Assembly: GCF_013155335.1 (NCBI RefSeq)
Contig: NZ_JABJQZ010000005.1
Span: forward strand, 372,001-436,000
Direction: 5' to 3'
Source: Nocardioides sp. zg-1230
Lineage (GTDB): Bacteria; Actinomycetota; Actinomycetes; Propionibacteriales; Nocardioidaceae
DNA: 64,000 bases
Shown here: one piece after another, positions 24,999 to 34,613 of the stretch
Position numbering within the stretch: position 1 is the first letter of the stretch
How the letters are laid out: every line of letters begins with the position of its first letter
The notes under the pieces: model-generated
Seen by the model: the letters and a program-made list of their open reading frames with translations, nothing else
Databases searched by the model: none
What the model was told of the DNA's origin: nothing
Translations under genes and position numbers: made by a program

Positions 24999-26273
24999 CT
25001 AGGCCAGTCCGGGCAGCTGGTCCCGACGCACCTTGCCGGTGGCGGTCATCGGCAGGTCAGCGACGCCCAGGTAGTCCTTGGGTCGTTTGGCGGGTGCGAG
25101 GACCGACCTGGCGTGGGCGTCGAGCGCGTCCGTGGTGGCGTCGCCGACGACAGCGGCACACACCCGCTGCCCCCACCGGGGGTCGGGCACGCCGAAGACG
25201 GCGACGTCGTCGACGCCGTCGACCTCGCGCAGGGCGTTCTCGACCTCGAGCGGGTAGACGTTGACGCCGCCGGTGATGATCAGGTCGGTGCGCCGGCCCT
25301 CGAGGTGGAGGTAGCCGTCGGGGTCGATCCGCCCCACGTCACCGACGGTGAACGCCGGGCCGTGCACGGTGTCCCGCCAGGCGGCCGCTGTCTGCTCGGG
25401 GGCGCCGAGGTAGGTGAACCGGGCGTGCCGCGGCACGGCGCACCAGATCCGGCCGTCGTCGTCGATGGTGAGGGTGCGACCGGGTCGGGCCCGCCCCACC
25501 GTGCCGGGGTGGTCCAGCCACTCCTCGGAGCGGCAGGCAGTGAACTGGCCCTCGGTCGAGCCGTAGAACTCCCACGTCGAGCCGCCGGGGAACAGCTCGA
25601 TCAGCCGCTGCTTGACCTGCGGCGGGCACGGGGCGCCCGCGTGGGCGACCAGCCGGAACGACGACAGGTCCGGCACGCCGACCGCGTCCCAGTAGGCGAA
25701 CAACCGCTGCATGTGGGTCGGCACGCAGAACATCGTCGTCGGCCGGTCGCGCTCGATCGCCGCCGTCACCGCTGCGGGGTCGAACCTGCCCGGCACCACG
25801 ATCCTGCCGCCGGCGAGCAGGGTGCCGGTCGCGCACCGGAGCGGGGCGGAGTGGTGGAGCGGGCTCAGCACGAGGTTGACGTCGTCCGCCTCGAAACCCC
25901 AGAGCTCGCGCTCCTCGGCGACCAGGGCGGCCGCCTCGGTCTCGGGGAGGAGACCCGACCACACGCCCTTCGGGGTGCCGGTCGTGCCGCTCGTGCAGTG
26001 GACCGGCCGGCCGAGCGGCAGCGACCGGGACCGGTCCGCCCGGGCGGCGAGCAGCCGCTTCACCTGCGCCTGGGACGTGATGACGAGGTCGGGGGAGATG
26101 GGCGCGAGGATCCGATGCCGCTCCGCCGGTGTGAGCGCCGGGTCGAGCGGCACCGGGAAGACCCCGTCGGCGAGCAGGGCCAGGACCAGGTCGACGTACG
26201 CCGGGGAACCGGCGACCAGCAGCGCCACCCGGGCTCCGGCGGCGAGGGCGTCACCGGCGCCTGGTCCGACCAT
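24999..26273 (-). CDS. AMP-dependent synthetase/ligase (acyl-CoA synthetase-like), short N-terminus
   Basis: This 424-aa ANL-superfamily adenylating enzyme has the P-loop CTSGTTGTPKG near residue 115, EFYGSTEGQ near 240, the GDVGRID...EGRRTDLIITGGVNVYP hinge region near 330-355 and the catalytic Lys in TATGKVRRD near the C-terminus. It is about 80-100 residues shorter than typical family members, missing much of the N-terminal subdomain. No good ribosome site precedes ATG 26273, and GTG 26297 is possible. It ends ten bases before the ASST-like gene. The substrate acid is unknown. Confidence 0.85.
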   Translation of the reverse strand: MVGPGAGDALAAGARVALLVAGSPAYVDLVLALLADGVFPVPLDPALTPAERHRILAPISPDLVITSQAQVKRLLAARADRSRSLPLGRPVHCTSGTTGTPKGVWSGLLPETEAAALVAEERELWGFEADDVNLVLSPLHHSAPLRCATGTLLAGGRIVVPGRFDPAAVTAAIERDRPTTMFCVPTHMQRLFAYWDAVGVPDLSSFRLVAHAGAPCPPQVKQRLIELFPGGSTWEFYGSTEGQFTACRSEEWLDHPGTVGRARPGRTLTIDDDGRIWCAVPRHARFTYLGAPEQTAAAWRDTVHGPAFTVGDVGRIDPDGYLHLEGRRTDLIITGGVNVYPLEVENALREVDGVDDVAVFGVPDPRWGQRVCAAVVGDATTDALDAHARSVLAPAKRPKDYLGVADLPMTATGKVRRDQLPGLA

Positions 26274-26301
26274 GGGGGCATTGTGCCCGCCGTCGTGCAC
26301 G

Positions 26302-26338
26302 CGCCCGCACCCGCCGGGGTCACCGGCGGGTGCGGGCG
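26302..26338 (-). terminator. Terminator of the 2650-aa gene, perfect 16-bp stem
   Basis: CGCCCGCACCCGCCGG (26302-26317) pairs perfectly with 26323-26338 around a five-base loop. It lies 16 bases after the stop of the giant gene and before the ligase start, so it separates the two transcripts. Confidence 0.8.
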
Positions 26339-26353
26339 CTTGGGGCGTCGGTG

Positions 26354-29300
26354 TCAGCGGCGCACGGTGAGCCACCAGCGGACGGTGCGCTTGTTGCCCG
26401 CCTCGTCACGGATGACCAGCACCACGCGGTGACGACCCGGGTCGAGCCGCTTCGACGTCGCGACCATGACGCCCTTGCGGTTGACCCGCACCTTCGCCGC
26501 GGCCCGACCGTCGAAGCGGACCTTCACGTCGCGGGCCCGCAGGTCGTCGTGCCGGTCACCGATGCGCACACGCACCGTCGGCGTCCGGTCGCTGGTCGGC
26601 CTGGGTCCCGTCAGCACCTTCGCCGTCGGCTTGCCCCGGTCGACCGTCCAGGTGCGGACGGCCGGGCTGGCGTCGGTGTTGCCCGCCGCGTCGGTGGCCC
26701 GCACCCGCAGCTCGTGCCCGCCCTGCCCGAGCTTGTTGAACGTCGCCGGGGAGCTGCACGGTGCCCAGGCTCCGCCGTCCAGGCTGCACTCGAAGGTGCT
26801 GCCGGGCTCGGAGGAGGTGAAGGTGAACGTCGCAGCCGGACCTCGCCCCTGGCCCATCGGGCCGCGGGTGATGGTGGTGTCCGGGGCGGTGGTGTCACCC
26901 GGGGCCGGCTTGGCCTTGACGGTGACGGTCACCTCGTCCTGACCTGCCGCGACCTCGTCGCTGCCGGCGTACGCCGCGGTGAACGTCACGGGGCCCGGCT
27001 GGGTGAACGGACCGACCGTGAAGGTGGCGGTGCCGTCGTCCAGCGTGGTGGGGCCGTAGGTCCTGCCGCCGCCGGTGAGGGTGATCTCGCCGGTCGGGGT
27101 GGTGCCCTCGGCCGTGACCTGGACCGACACCCGGGTGGTGTCGTCCACCGTGACCTCCGACGGCGTCGCCGTGGCCGTGACCGTCGACGCGACCGGGTCG
27201 GTCGGGTCGGTGGGGTCGTCGCCCGTGACGACGACCTCGACGGTGTCGGTGACCTCGTCCGTGCCGCCCTCCATGGCGGTCGTGACGGTGGCCTCGTAGG
27301 TGCCGGGCTCGGTGTAGGTGTGGGTCGGGTCCGCCCCCTCGGCCTCCTCGCCGTCACCGAAGTCCCAGGCGTAGGTGAGCCCGTCGATGCTCGGGTCGAG
27401 GTCCACGCACCCGATCCGCTTGGCGGGGTTGTCCGGGTCGTGAATCACGATGGCCATCGCGTCGGCCCCGGCGCGCTGGTCGCTCGTCACGACCACCTCG
27501 CCACTGGCGCCCTCCTCGTCACTGGTGAACGGCAGCCAGATCTCGTTGTCCTCCGCGAACGGCAGGTCGGTGTCGAAGCGGAAGTGCGCTCCGCCGTTGC
27601 CGTCGGTGCAGGACTGTTCGTGGACGTGGACCATGTGCTTGGCGTCGGGCTTGAGGCCGGTGACGTCGAGCGTGGTGACCGTCGTGTCGCGCGAGCGGAC
27701 CATGGACGCGGTGCCGGTGAGGTCGGGGTAGGTGGCGGTGCCGTCGGCGAAAGCCGAGAACTCGCCTCCCGTGCTGACCTCGGTGGAGAAGTCCACCTCC
27801 AGCGGTGCGTCGCCGCTCGCCGGCGTGGCGGTGGCCTCGATCTCCGGTAGTGCGTCCACGCTGATGTCGACGCTGTCGCTGCCCGTGTTGCCGTCGGGGT
27901 CGGTCACGGTGAGCGTGGCGGTGTAGCTGCCCGACGCCGTGTAGACGTGGTTCAGCGGAGGCTTCGGACCCGTGTACGTCGTCCCGTCGCCGTAGTCCCA
28001 CGTGTAGCTGAGCGGGCCGCCCTGGTCGTCGATCGCACTGATGTCGAACGCGACCGGCAGGGGAGCGGGACCGCTGGTGGGCGTCGCCTCGATGGAGACG
28101 CGCGGCGCGTCACCGGTGACGGCGATCTCGAACTCCTCCTCGTAGGTCCCGCCCTTCCCGTCGCTGACGGTCAGGGTCGCGGTGTACCGCCCGGGGTCGG
28201 TGTACGTCACGTGGGCGTGCGACGACGTCGACGTGTCGGACGGCCCGTCGCCCTGCCCGAAGTCCCACAGGTAGGTGAGCGCGTCACCGTCGGGGTCGCT
28301 GGCGCGGGCCTCGAAGTGGACGTAGAGCGGTGCTGCGCCCTCCCGCGGGTCGACCAACGGGTCGGCCGTCGGGGCCTGGTTGTCCTCGGCGGGCTCCTCC
28401 ACGATCACGGTGCCGCGCATGGTGGCGCCGTGGATGCTGCACCAGTACTCGTAGGTGCCGGGCTTCGTGAAGGTGTAGCGAACCGGCTCACCGCCGGAAC
28501 CGCGGTACTCGGCGAGCGCGGGGTTCCAGGCGTCGGCGCTGTCGAGAGAGGTCAGGTCGTGGCCCATCGTGGCCTGGTCGAACTGCCACTCCACGGTGTC
28601 GCCGACCTCGATGGTGACCGTCGAGGTGCCGTTGTCCTCCGAGACCCACTGGTTGTCGGTGGCCGAGTCGACCGCGTCGACGACCCAGGTGCGTCCCTCG
28701 GCGGGCTCGTCGACGACGACCTCGACGGTGTCCTCACCGGTCTGGCCCTCGGGGTCGGTGACCGTCACCGTGGCCGTGTAGGTGCCGGGCTCGGTGTAGG
28801 TCCAGCTCGCGTCGGCGGTGTCGGCGGTGTCGTCCTGCGTGCCGCCCACACCGAAGTCCCACGCGTAGGTGAGGTCGCCGCCCTCGGGGTCGGCGCCCTC
28901 GGCGGTGAACTCGACGTCCAGCGGCGCGGTGCCGGAGGTCGGCTCGGCGGCCGCGGTCACGCTCGGCGCCTCGCCCTGCTCGACGCCGGACCATCGGAAG
29001 AAGTCGAAGTCGGCCACCGGGTTGCCCCCGGCGCCGCCCGTCAGCGCCATCACGCCGACCCGCGGGTTGGTGATCCCGGCCAGGGTGCGCGGGTCACCCA
29101 CCTCGGTGAACGCCTCGCCGTCGGTGGAGTACCACCCGCGCAGCTGGGAGCCGTCGGAGGTGAACCGCAGCCAGAACGTGGTGGGAAAGTCGCCGGGCAG
29201 GAACGGCCCGTCGAAGCTGCCGCCACCGGTGTTCCAGTCGCCGGTGAACTCGAAGTCGTTGTTGCTCGGGCTCGACGACTTGAGGAACTCGATCCACTCC

Positions 29301-32300
29301 CTGTCCTCGCCCTTGTCGACGAAGGTCAGCTTGGCGAACCCGGAGCCGCCGCTGCCGGCGACCACGAGCCCGGCCTGCTGGCCGGCCTCGGTCGGGTCCC
29401 AGGTGAGCTTGGTCGTCGCCGTCCAGGCGCCGTCGGGCGCGTCCTGGGTGATGATGTTGGCGGTGTCGTTGTACTCACCGGTGCGGGCGGTCAGGTGCAG
29501 CGCGCCGTCGGAGACGTCGTACGCCGTCTCGTCGGGGCGGCGCACCGTCCAGTGGCAGTTGTCGAGCAGCTCCGTGTCGTCGAACTCGTCGGAGCGCTGG
29601 GGCTGCTCGCACGGCGGCGCGGGCTCCTCGCCCCGGACGCCGGAGACGCCGAAGACGTGCAGCTTCGGGTCGACGGGGAGCGTCAGGGTGTCAGGCTGCT
29701 TGCCGGACTCGAGCGCGATCCGCTGGGTGAAGATCATGACCCGCGGAGACGTGTTGCCCCCGCCGTTGTGGCGGTAGGGCATGTCGATGGCGATCTCCTC
29801 GCCGAACTTCGGCGTCACGGCCCAGTCGGTGAACCGCAGCGGGACCTGCACGGTGGTGCCGTCGTTGTAGGTGAGCGTGCCCTCCTTCTGGACGTCACCG
29901 TTGTGCGCCGTGGCGAGGATGCTCAGCTCGTCGTAGGTCCCCGTCGGCAGGGTGATCACCTGGCCGTCGGACTCGACGTTGTTGAGCTGGCCGTCGGCCG
30001 GGCTGCCGAAGTCGTAGTCGACGCCGTTGAGCCTGACCGGGCCGCCGTTGTCCTGCACGGCCGGCGGGAGGAGCTCGGCGGCGAAGGTCCAGCCGCCGCC
30101 GTCGAAGTTGCCGTCACCGGGGTTGGCGTCGGTGGAGATGCCGTCGTTGTTGAACAGCTCCGACAGGTCCGCCACAGGCCGGCACTCGCCGTCGGCCAGC
30201 ACCTCGATGCGCACCGAGCTGGTCCCGGTGTTGCCGTCGGGGTCGGTCGCGATGACGGTCGCGGTGTACTCGCCGGCCGCCGTGTAGGTGTACGACGGCG
30301 ACTTCTCGGTCGAGGTGTCGTCGTTCGTGCCGTCGACGCCGAAGTCCCACGCCCAGGTCACGGCCTGGTCCTGCGGGTCGGTCGCGGAGGCGTCGAAGTC
30401 GACGTCGAGCGGCAGCACGCCGCAGCGCGGGGTCGCGGTCGCGGTGGCGACCGGGTCGACGAGGACGGTGATCTCCTCCGTCGTCCGGGTGAGGCCGCGG
30501 TTGCCCTCGGCGTCGACCGGCGTGACCTCCGCGGTGAACGTGCCGCCTTCGGTGTAGGTGTGGGAGATGGTGCCGGCGGCACCGGTGACGGGGTCGGACC
30601 CGTCGCCGAAGTCCCACTCGTAGGTGATCGCGTCGTCCTGGCGGTCGATGCCCTCGGCGGTGAAGTCCACCGTGAGCGGCGCGCCGCCGCGGACCGGGTC
30701 GGCCGTCAGCTCGTTGACGAACGGCTCCTGGACCTCGAGCTCCTTGACCTGGATGTTGCGGAAGCTCACGGTGTCGGCGTTGCCGTGGTTCTGCAGGCCG
30801 ATGTAGCCACCGGTGCCGCGGGTGCCATCGGAGGTGTACTCGTTCACCACCTCCCCGTTGAGCGCCATCGTGTAGGTCTGGCCCTCGACCGTGATCGCGT
30901 AGTCGTTCCACTCGCCGGGCGGGTTGGCGTTGCGCGCGTCCTCCCGGTCGAAGTTGTAGACCGACCCGGTCTTCTGCGGCTCGTCGTTGGGCTGACCCTC
31001 CTTGATCTGGATCTCGTGGCCGTTGTCCACCGCGACGTAGGGGTCGTTGCCCGGGTCGGGGAAGCGGGTGAAGACGCCGGAGTTGTCGCCGTCGTCGGAG
31101 AGCTTGAACTGCAGCTTGACCGTGTAGTCGTCGAAGGTGCGCTCGGAGTACCAGAACAGCCCGAGGCCGCCGACGCTGGTGAGCTCGCAGTTCTCGACGA
31201 CGAACCCGCCGGGGCCGGACTGCTTCCAGCCGGACACGTCGGTGCCGTCGAACAGCAGCTCGTAGCCCTCGTCGGGGGTGGGTGCGGTCGCGCAGGGCTG
31301 CCGCACGTTCACCTCGACGGCCTGGCTGGTGGACTTGCCGGTCTCGTCCTCGACGGTGAGCGTGGCGGTGTAGGTGCCGGGCTCGGGGTAGGTCCACGTG
31401 GCCGTCGCCGTGCTGGCGGTGTCGTCGTCGGTGCCCTCGACGCCGAAGTCCCACGCGTAGGTGATGTCGTCACCGTCGGGGTCGTCGGCCTCGGCGGCGA
31501 ACTCGACCTCGAGCGGCGCGAGACCATCGGCCGGGGTGGCCGTGGCGGAGGTGATCACCGGTGACGTGTTGCCGGCGACGCCCATGCCCTCGACGGAGAA
31601 CTCGTCGAAGTTCATCTCGCCGTTGCCGGCGTAGACGAAGTAGAGCGGGCGACCGCCCGCGTCGGCGTCACGAGCGGTGATGGCGGCGCTGACGGTCTTG
31701 TAGAAGTACTGGCCCTGGGTGCCGCCGTCGAGGGGCACGGTCGCCACGACGGGTCCGTCCGCTGCCCCCGCCCGCACCTGGATGGTGGCGCCGGACTGCG
31801 GCCCACCGGAGTAGCGGATCGACACGTCGGTCATGTTGAGCAGGCTCATCGGGTCGAACATCACCCAGTCGCCGTTGCCCATGCCGGTGATGAGCCCACC
31901 GCCGCCCGGACGGGTGCCGGACTTGTCGTCGTAGCCGGTGTAGCCGACGCCCTGCCGGTCGGTCGCGTGCTCGGCCTGGCGCAGCTTGGGCTGGAGGATG
32001 ACGGTGTCGCTGCCCTGGAGGGGCGCGTTGGCGCCGTCGTTGGCGCCGGTGTCGCGGTAGGTGGCGATGAGGACGCCGTACGTGTTGGCGTCGGGGCCGT
32101 GGTCGGCCGAGGCCGCGGTGCGGATCGTGCCCTCGCAGCCGTTGACGGAGAGGTTCGGGTGGACGTGGATGTCGTGGCCGAGTCCTTCCTGGACCACGAC
32201 CTGGCTGCAGTCGACCGTCTCCTCGGCGTCCTGCACGTCGACGACGAACGGGATGTCGTCGCCGGAGGCGTAGAAGCCGCCGTCGACCGGCAGCTCGATC

Positions 32301-34306
32301 TGCACGGTCGGCGCGGTGTTGCCGACGTTGACCGTGACCTGCGACGTCGCGGTCTTGCCGGTCGCGTCGGTCACCGTCAGCACCACGGTGTAGTCGCCGG
32401 CGTCCTCGTAGGTCCAGGACGGGTCGGCGTCGGTCGAGTCGGTCTCGCCGTCGCCGTCGAGGTCCCAGGCGTAGGTGACGTCGTCGCCGTCGGGGTCGCT
32501 GGTGCCGTCGCTGCTGAACTGCACGGCGAGCGGTGCCGCGCCCTCGGTCACGTCGGCGCTGGCGCGGGCCACGGGGGCCGAGCCGTTGACGGCGTAGTCG
32601 ATGCGCACGAGCTTGGTCTGCGGGGAGCCGGAGAAGAACCCGGTGCCGTACTCGAGCACGTACATCGAGCCGTCGGGGCCGAACTCGAGGTCACCGGGAG
32701 CGACGAAGCCGCTCATGAAGTCGTTGATCGACTCGATGTTGCCCTCGGCGTCGGTGCGAACCTCCTTGATCCAGCCGCGGCTCATCTCAGACATGAAGTA
32801 CGAGCCCTCGAAGTACGCCGGGAACGCGGTGTCCTTCGCCGAGGTGTTCTGCGACTGCCGGTAGACCTGGCCGCCGGTCGGGGTGGAGCCCTGGACGGCG
32901 GGGTACTTGTAGGGGGCGACGTCGGAGTAGGGGATCCAGGCGTCGGTCATCGGCGGCAGCGTCTGCAGGCCCGTGCTGTTGGGGGAGTCGTTGACGCCGG
33001 CCATCTCGTCGGGGTCGTTGCAGGGGAAGCGCTTGGGCGTGCCGTCGGGGTTGGTGCGGTAGCGGTTGGCGACGAAGTCCCAGTCGACGTAGGCGCCGCC
33101 GAAGTCCATCTTGGTGAGGTCGTCGCCGACCTCGCCGCCGCAGTAGGGCCAGCCGCCGTTCATCGCGGTGTCGGTGCGGTTGAACTCCTCGAAGTGGCGC
33201 GGGCCGCGGTTGGGGCTGTTGACGCGCGAGTCCGGGCCGACCTCGCCCCAGTAGACGACGTCGGTGTCGGCGTCGACGCCGAGGCGGTAGGGGTTGCGCA
33301 GGCCCATTGCGAAGATCTCGGGCCGCGTCTTCGCCGGGTCTGCGTCCGGGTACTTCGCGGTCGGGTGGGCGCCGCCCTCGCCGAACAGGTTGCCCTCAGG
33401 GATGTCGTAGGAGATGCCGTCGCCGGCCGTCGGGTCGACGTCGCCGTCATCGTCGTTGCGGGGGATGACGCGCAGGATCTTGCCGCGCAGGTCGTTGGTG
33501 TTGGCCGAGGACTTCTGGGCGTCGTAGTCGGAGCGTCCGGGACGCTCGTCGTGGGGGGAGTAGCCGTCGTTGTCCGAGGACGAGGTGTTGTCACCGGTCG
33601 CGAGGTGCAGGACGCCACCGTCGCCGAACTGGACCGAGCCGGCGGAGTGGCAGCACACGTTGCGCTGCGTGCCGACCTCCAGTATGACCTTCTCCGACTC
33701 CTTGTCGATGAAGGTCTCGCCATCGGTGTCGGTCTCGACGGTGAGCCGGGCGAGCCGGTTGGCGTTGTACGACGCCGGCAGCGGCGCGTAGTAGACGTAG
33801 ATCCAGCCGTTGTCGGTGAAGGCCGGGTCGAGGGTGATGCCGAGCCCACCGTCCTCGAGACCACTCCACACCCCCAGGCTGGGGTTGTTCATGATGATCT
33901 CGATGCTGCCGTCGGCCGGGTCGTACATCGAGATGTCGCCGGCGCGGGTGATGAAGAAGACCCGTCCGTCCGGGGCGACGGTGAGCTCCATGACCTCGCC
34001 GAGGCCGGTGCCCTGGCCGAGGACGACCTTCTGGAACTTGGAGAGGTCCGGCGGGTCGTCGGCCGCCGCCGTGGCGGACTCGGCGGAGCTCGCGTCGCGG
34101 GGCGTCGCCTTCTTCGGCGCGTCGGAACCGGCGTCGTCCTCCACCTCGGCCTCGGGCGCCGGCCCCGTCGTGGCACCGGACGTGGACCGGTCCGGTCGGG
34201 GGTCGGGCACGGCGGCCGCCATCGGGGCGGTCAGCCCCAGGGCGAGCGCCAGGCCCGTCACAAGGGCGAGCAACGAGACGACGAGCTGACGAGACCGCAC
34301 AGGCAT
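26354..34306 (-). CDS. Giant secreted mosaic: sugar-dehydrogenase propeller, PKD repeats, CBM6-like, DUF1080, cupredoxin and Cu-SOD-like domains
   Basis: About 2650 aa, with a signal peptide at 1-36 (ends AAAV). Approximate order: glucose/sorbosone dehydrogenase propeller 85-570 (CCHSAGSVQFGDGG, LHLATGDN); PKD 574-660; CBM6-like 776-912; PKD 914-1000; DUF1080/3-keto-disaccharide hydrolase-like 1002-1189; two PKDs 1193-1378; a beta region to 1556; laminin-G/concanavalin-like 1567-1772; PKD; cupredoxin 1872-1970 with ligands in MGHD and YWCSIHGATM; two PKDs; a PKD interrupted by a Cu/Zn-SOD-like domain (about 2180-2310); Ig-like and HYR-like C-terminus. No LPxTG or C-terminal anchor is visible. 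ATG 34306 has GGAAGG upstream. Likely an extracellular carbohydrate-acting or redox protein; the full function is unknown. Confidence 0.85.
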   Translation of the reverse strand: MPVRSRQLVVSLLALVTGLALALGLTAPMAAAVPDPRPDRSTSGATTGPAPEAEVEDDAGSDAPKKATPRDASSAESATAAADDPPDLSKFQKVVLGQGTGLGEVMELTVAPDGRVFFITRAGDISMYDPADGSIEIIMNNPSLGVWSGLEDGGLGITLDPAFTDNGWIYVYYAPLPASYNANRLARLTVETDTDGETFIDKESEKVILEVGTQRNVCCHSAGSVQFGDGGVLHLATGDNTSSSDNDGYSPHDERPGRSDYDAQKSSANTNDLRGKILRVIPRNDDDGDVDPTAGDGISYDIPEGNLFGEGGAHPTAKYPDADPAKTRPEIFAMGLRNPYRLGVDADTDVVYWGEVGPDSRVNSPNRGPRHFEEFNRTDTAMNGGWPYCGGEVGDDLTKMDFGGAYVDWDFVANRYRTNPDGTPKRFPCNDPDEMAGVNDSPNSTGLQTLPPMTDAWIPYSDVAPYKYPAVQGSTPTGGQVYRQSQNTSAKDTAFPAYFEGSYFMSEMSRGWIKEVRTDAEGNIESINDFMSGFVAPGDLEFGPDGSMYVLEYGTGFFSGSPQTKLVRIDYAVNGSAPVARASADVTEGAAPLAVQFSSDGTSDPDGDDVTYAWDLDGDGETDSTDADPSWTYEDAGDYTVVLTVTDATGKTATSQVTVNVGNTAPTVQIELPVDGGFYASGDDIPFVVDVQDAEETVDCSQVVVQEGLGHDIHVHPNLSVNGCEGTIRTAASADHGPDANTYGVLIATYRDTGANDGANAPLQGSDTVILQPKLRQAEHATDRQGVGYTGYDDKSGTRPGGGGLITGMGNGDWVMFDPMSLLNMTDVSIRYSGGPQSGATIQVRAGAADGPVVATVPLDGGTQGQYFYKTVSAAITARDADAGGRPLYFVYAGNGEMNFDEFSVEGMGVAGNTSPVITSATATPADGLAPLEVEFAAEADDPDGDDITYAWDFGVEGTDDDTASTATATWTYPEPGTYTATLTVEDETGKSTSQAVEVNVRQPCATAPTPDEGYELLFDGTDVSGWKQSGPGGFVVENCELTSVGGLGLFWYSERTFDDYTVKLQFKLSDDGDNSGVFTRFPDPGNDPYVAVDNGHEIQIKEGQPNDEPQKTGSVYNFDREDARNANPPGEWNDYAITVEGQTYTMALNGEVVNEYTSDGTRGTGGYIGLQNHGNADTVSFRNIQVKELEVQEPFVNELTADPVRGGAPLTVDFTAEGIDRQDDAITYEWDFGDGSDPVTGAAGTISHTYTEGGTFTAEVTPVDAEGNRGLTRTTEEITVLVDPVATATATPRCGVLPLDVDFDASATDPQDQAVTWAWDFGVDGTNDDTSTEKSPSYTYTAAGEYTATVIATDPDGNTGTSSVRIEVLADGECRPVADLSELFNNDGISTDANPGDGNFDGGGWTFAAELLPPAVQDNGGPVRLNGVDYDFGSPADGQLNNVESDGQVITLPTGTYDELSILATAHNGDVQKEGTLTYNDGTTVQVPLRFTDWAVTPKFGEEIAIDMPYRHNGGGNTSPRVMIFTQRIALESGKQPDTLTLPVDPKLHVFGVSGVRGEEPAPPCEQPQRSDEFDDTELLDNCHWTVRRPDETAYDVSDGALHLTARTGEYNDTANIITQDAPDGAWTATTKLTWDPTEAGQQAGLVVAGSGGSGFAKLTFVDKGEDREWIEFLKSSSPSNNDFEFTGDWNTGGGSFDGPFLPGDFPTTFWLRFTSDGSQLRGWYSTDGEAFTEVGDPRTLAGITNPRVGVMALTGGAGGNPVADFDFFRWSGVEQGEAPSVTAAAEPTSGTAPLDVEFTAEGADPEGGDLTYAWDFGVGGTQDDTADTADASWTYTEPGTYTATVTVTDPEGQTGEDTVEVVVDEPAEGRTWVVDAVDSATDNQWVSEDNGTSTVTIEVGDTVEWQFDQATMGHDLTSLDSADAWNPALAEYRGSGGEPVRYTFTKPGTYEYWCSIHGATMRGTVIVEEPAEDNQAPTADPLVDPREGAAPLYVHFEARASDPDGDALTYLWDFGQGDGPSDTSTSSHAHVTYTDPGRYTATLTVSDGKGGTYEEEFEIAVTGDAPRVSIEATPTSGPAPLPVAFDISAIDDQGGPLSYTWDYGDGTTYTGPKPPLNHVYTASGSYTATLTVTDPDGNTGSDSVDISVDALPEIEATATPASGDAPLEVDFSTEVSTGGEFSAFADGTATYPDLTGTASMVRSRDTTVTTLDVTGLKPDAKHMVHVHEQSCTDGNGGAHFRFDTDLPFAEDNEIWLPFTSDEEGASGEVVVTSDQRAGADAMAIVIHDPDNPAKRIGCVDLDPSIDGLTYAWDFGDGEEAEGADPTHTYTEPGTYEATVTTAMEGGTDEVTDTVEVVVTGDDPTDPTDPVASTVTATATPSEVTVDDTTRVSVQVTAEGTTPTGEITLTGGGRTYGPTTLDDGTATFTVGPFTQPGPVTFTAAYAGSDEVAAGQDEVTVTVKAKPAPGDTTAPDTTITRGPMGQGRGPAATFTFTSSEPGSTFECSLDGGAWAPCSSPATFNKLGQGGHELRVRATDAAGNTDASPAVRTWTVDRGKPTAKVLTGPRPTSDRTPTVRVRIGDRHDDLRARDVKVRFDGRAAAKVRVNRKGVMVATSKRLDPGRHRVVLVIRDEAGNKRTVRWWLTVRR

Positions 34307-34369
34307 GATGCGCCTTCCACAACCGAGTTTGAGGAGCGTCACCGGCGAGACGGCCGTGTGACTCGCATC

Positions 34370-34399
34370 ACGCTAGGCGGGACTTTTGTGTCAGGTCAA
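34370..34399 (-). promoter_or_regulatory. Promoter of the 2650-aa gene
   Basis: On the minus strand TTGACC (34399-34394), an 18-base spacer and TAGCGT (34375-34370) match sigma-A type signals about 64 bases before the ATG at 34306. Confidence 0.55.
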
Positions 34400-34430
34400 G
34401 CAAAAGTTGATTTCTGCTCGCCGGAACCGC

Positions 34431-34601
34431 TCAGGCGCGGGGGACGAGGTGGAACCGCTCCTCGACCGGACCGAGGTCGTCGACCGGGTGGGCGGTGGAG
34501 GCGGGGCCGGCGAACCGGTCGTGGCGGGCGTAGCTGACCAGCAGCGAGGCGATGGCGGTCAGGACCAGGAGGGCGATGATCGTGTTCATGGCAGCAATCA
34601 T
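34431..34601 (-). CDS. Small single-pass membrane protein
   Basis: A 56-aa protein has one hydrophobic helix (TIIALLVLTAIASLLVSYA) and a polar, Pro/Asp-containing tail. ATG 34601 has AGGAAG eleven bases upstream; ATG 34589 is an alternative start giving 52 aa. It is divergent from the GlxA-type regulator and shares its operator region, so it may be the regulator's target. The family is not recognised. Confidence 0.55.
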   Translation of the reverse strand: MIAAMNTIIALLVLTAIASLLVSYARHDRFAGPASTAHPVDDLGPVEERFHLVPRA

Positions 34602-34613
34602 TCGCTCATTTAC

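Noticed and set aside
27947..31564. A 1205-codon open frame on the plus strand, and a similar 1032-codon frame at 23334-26432
   Set aside because: They are antisense to genes with recognisable domains. High GC removes stop codons from the complementary frame, and the translations are low-complexity Val/Arg/Gly without domains.
26354..34306. Repeated blocks in the giant gene as a DNA repeat array or CRISPR
   Set aside because: The repeats are diverged PKD-domain codons (AWDFG...YTATLTV) about 260 bp apart within one frame. There are no short identical repeats with unique spacers.
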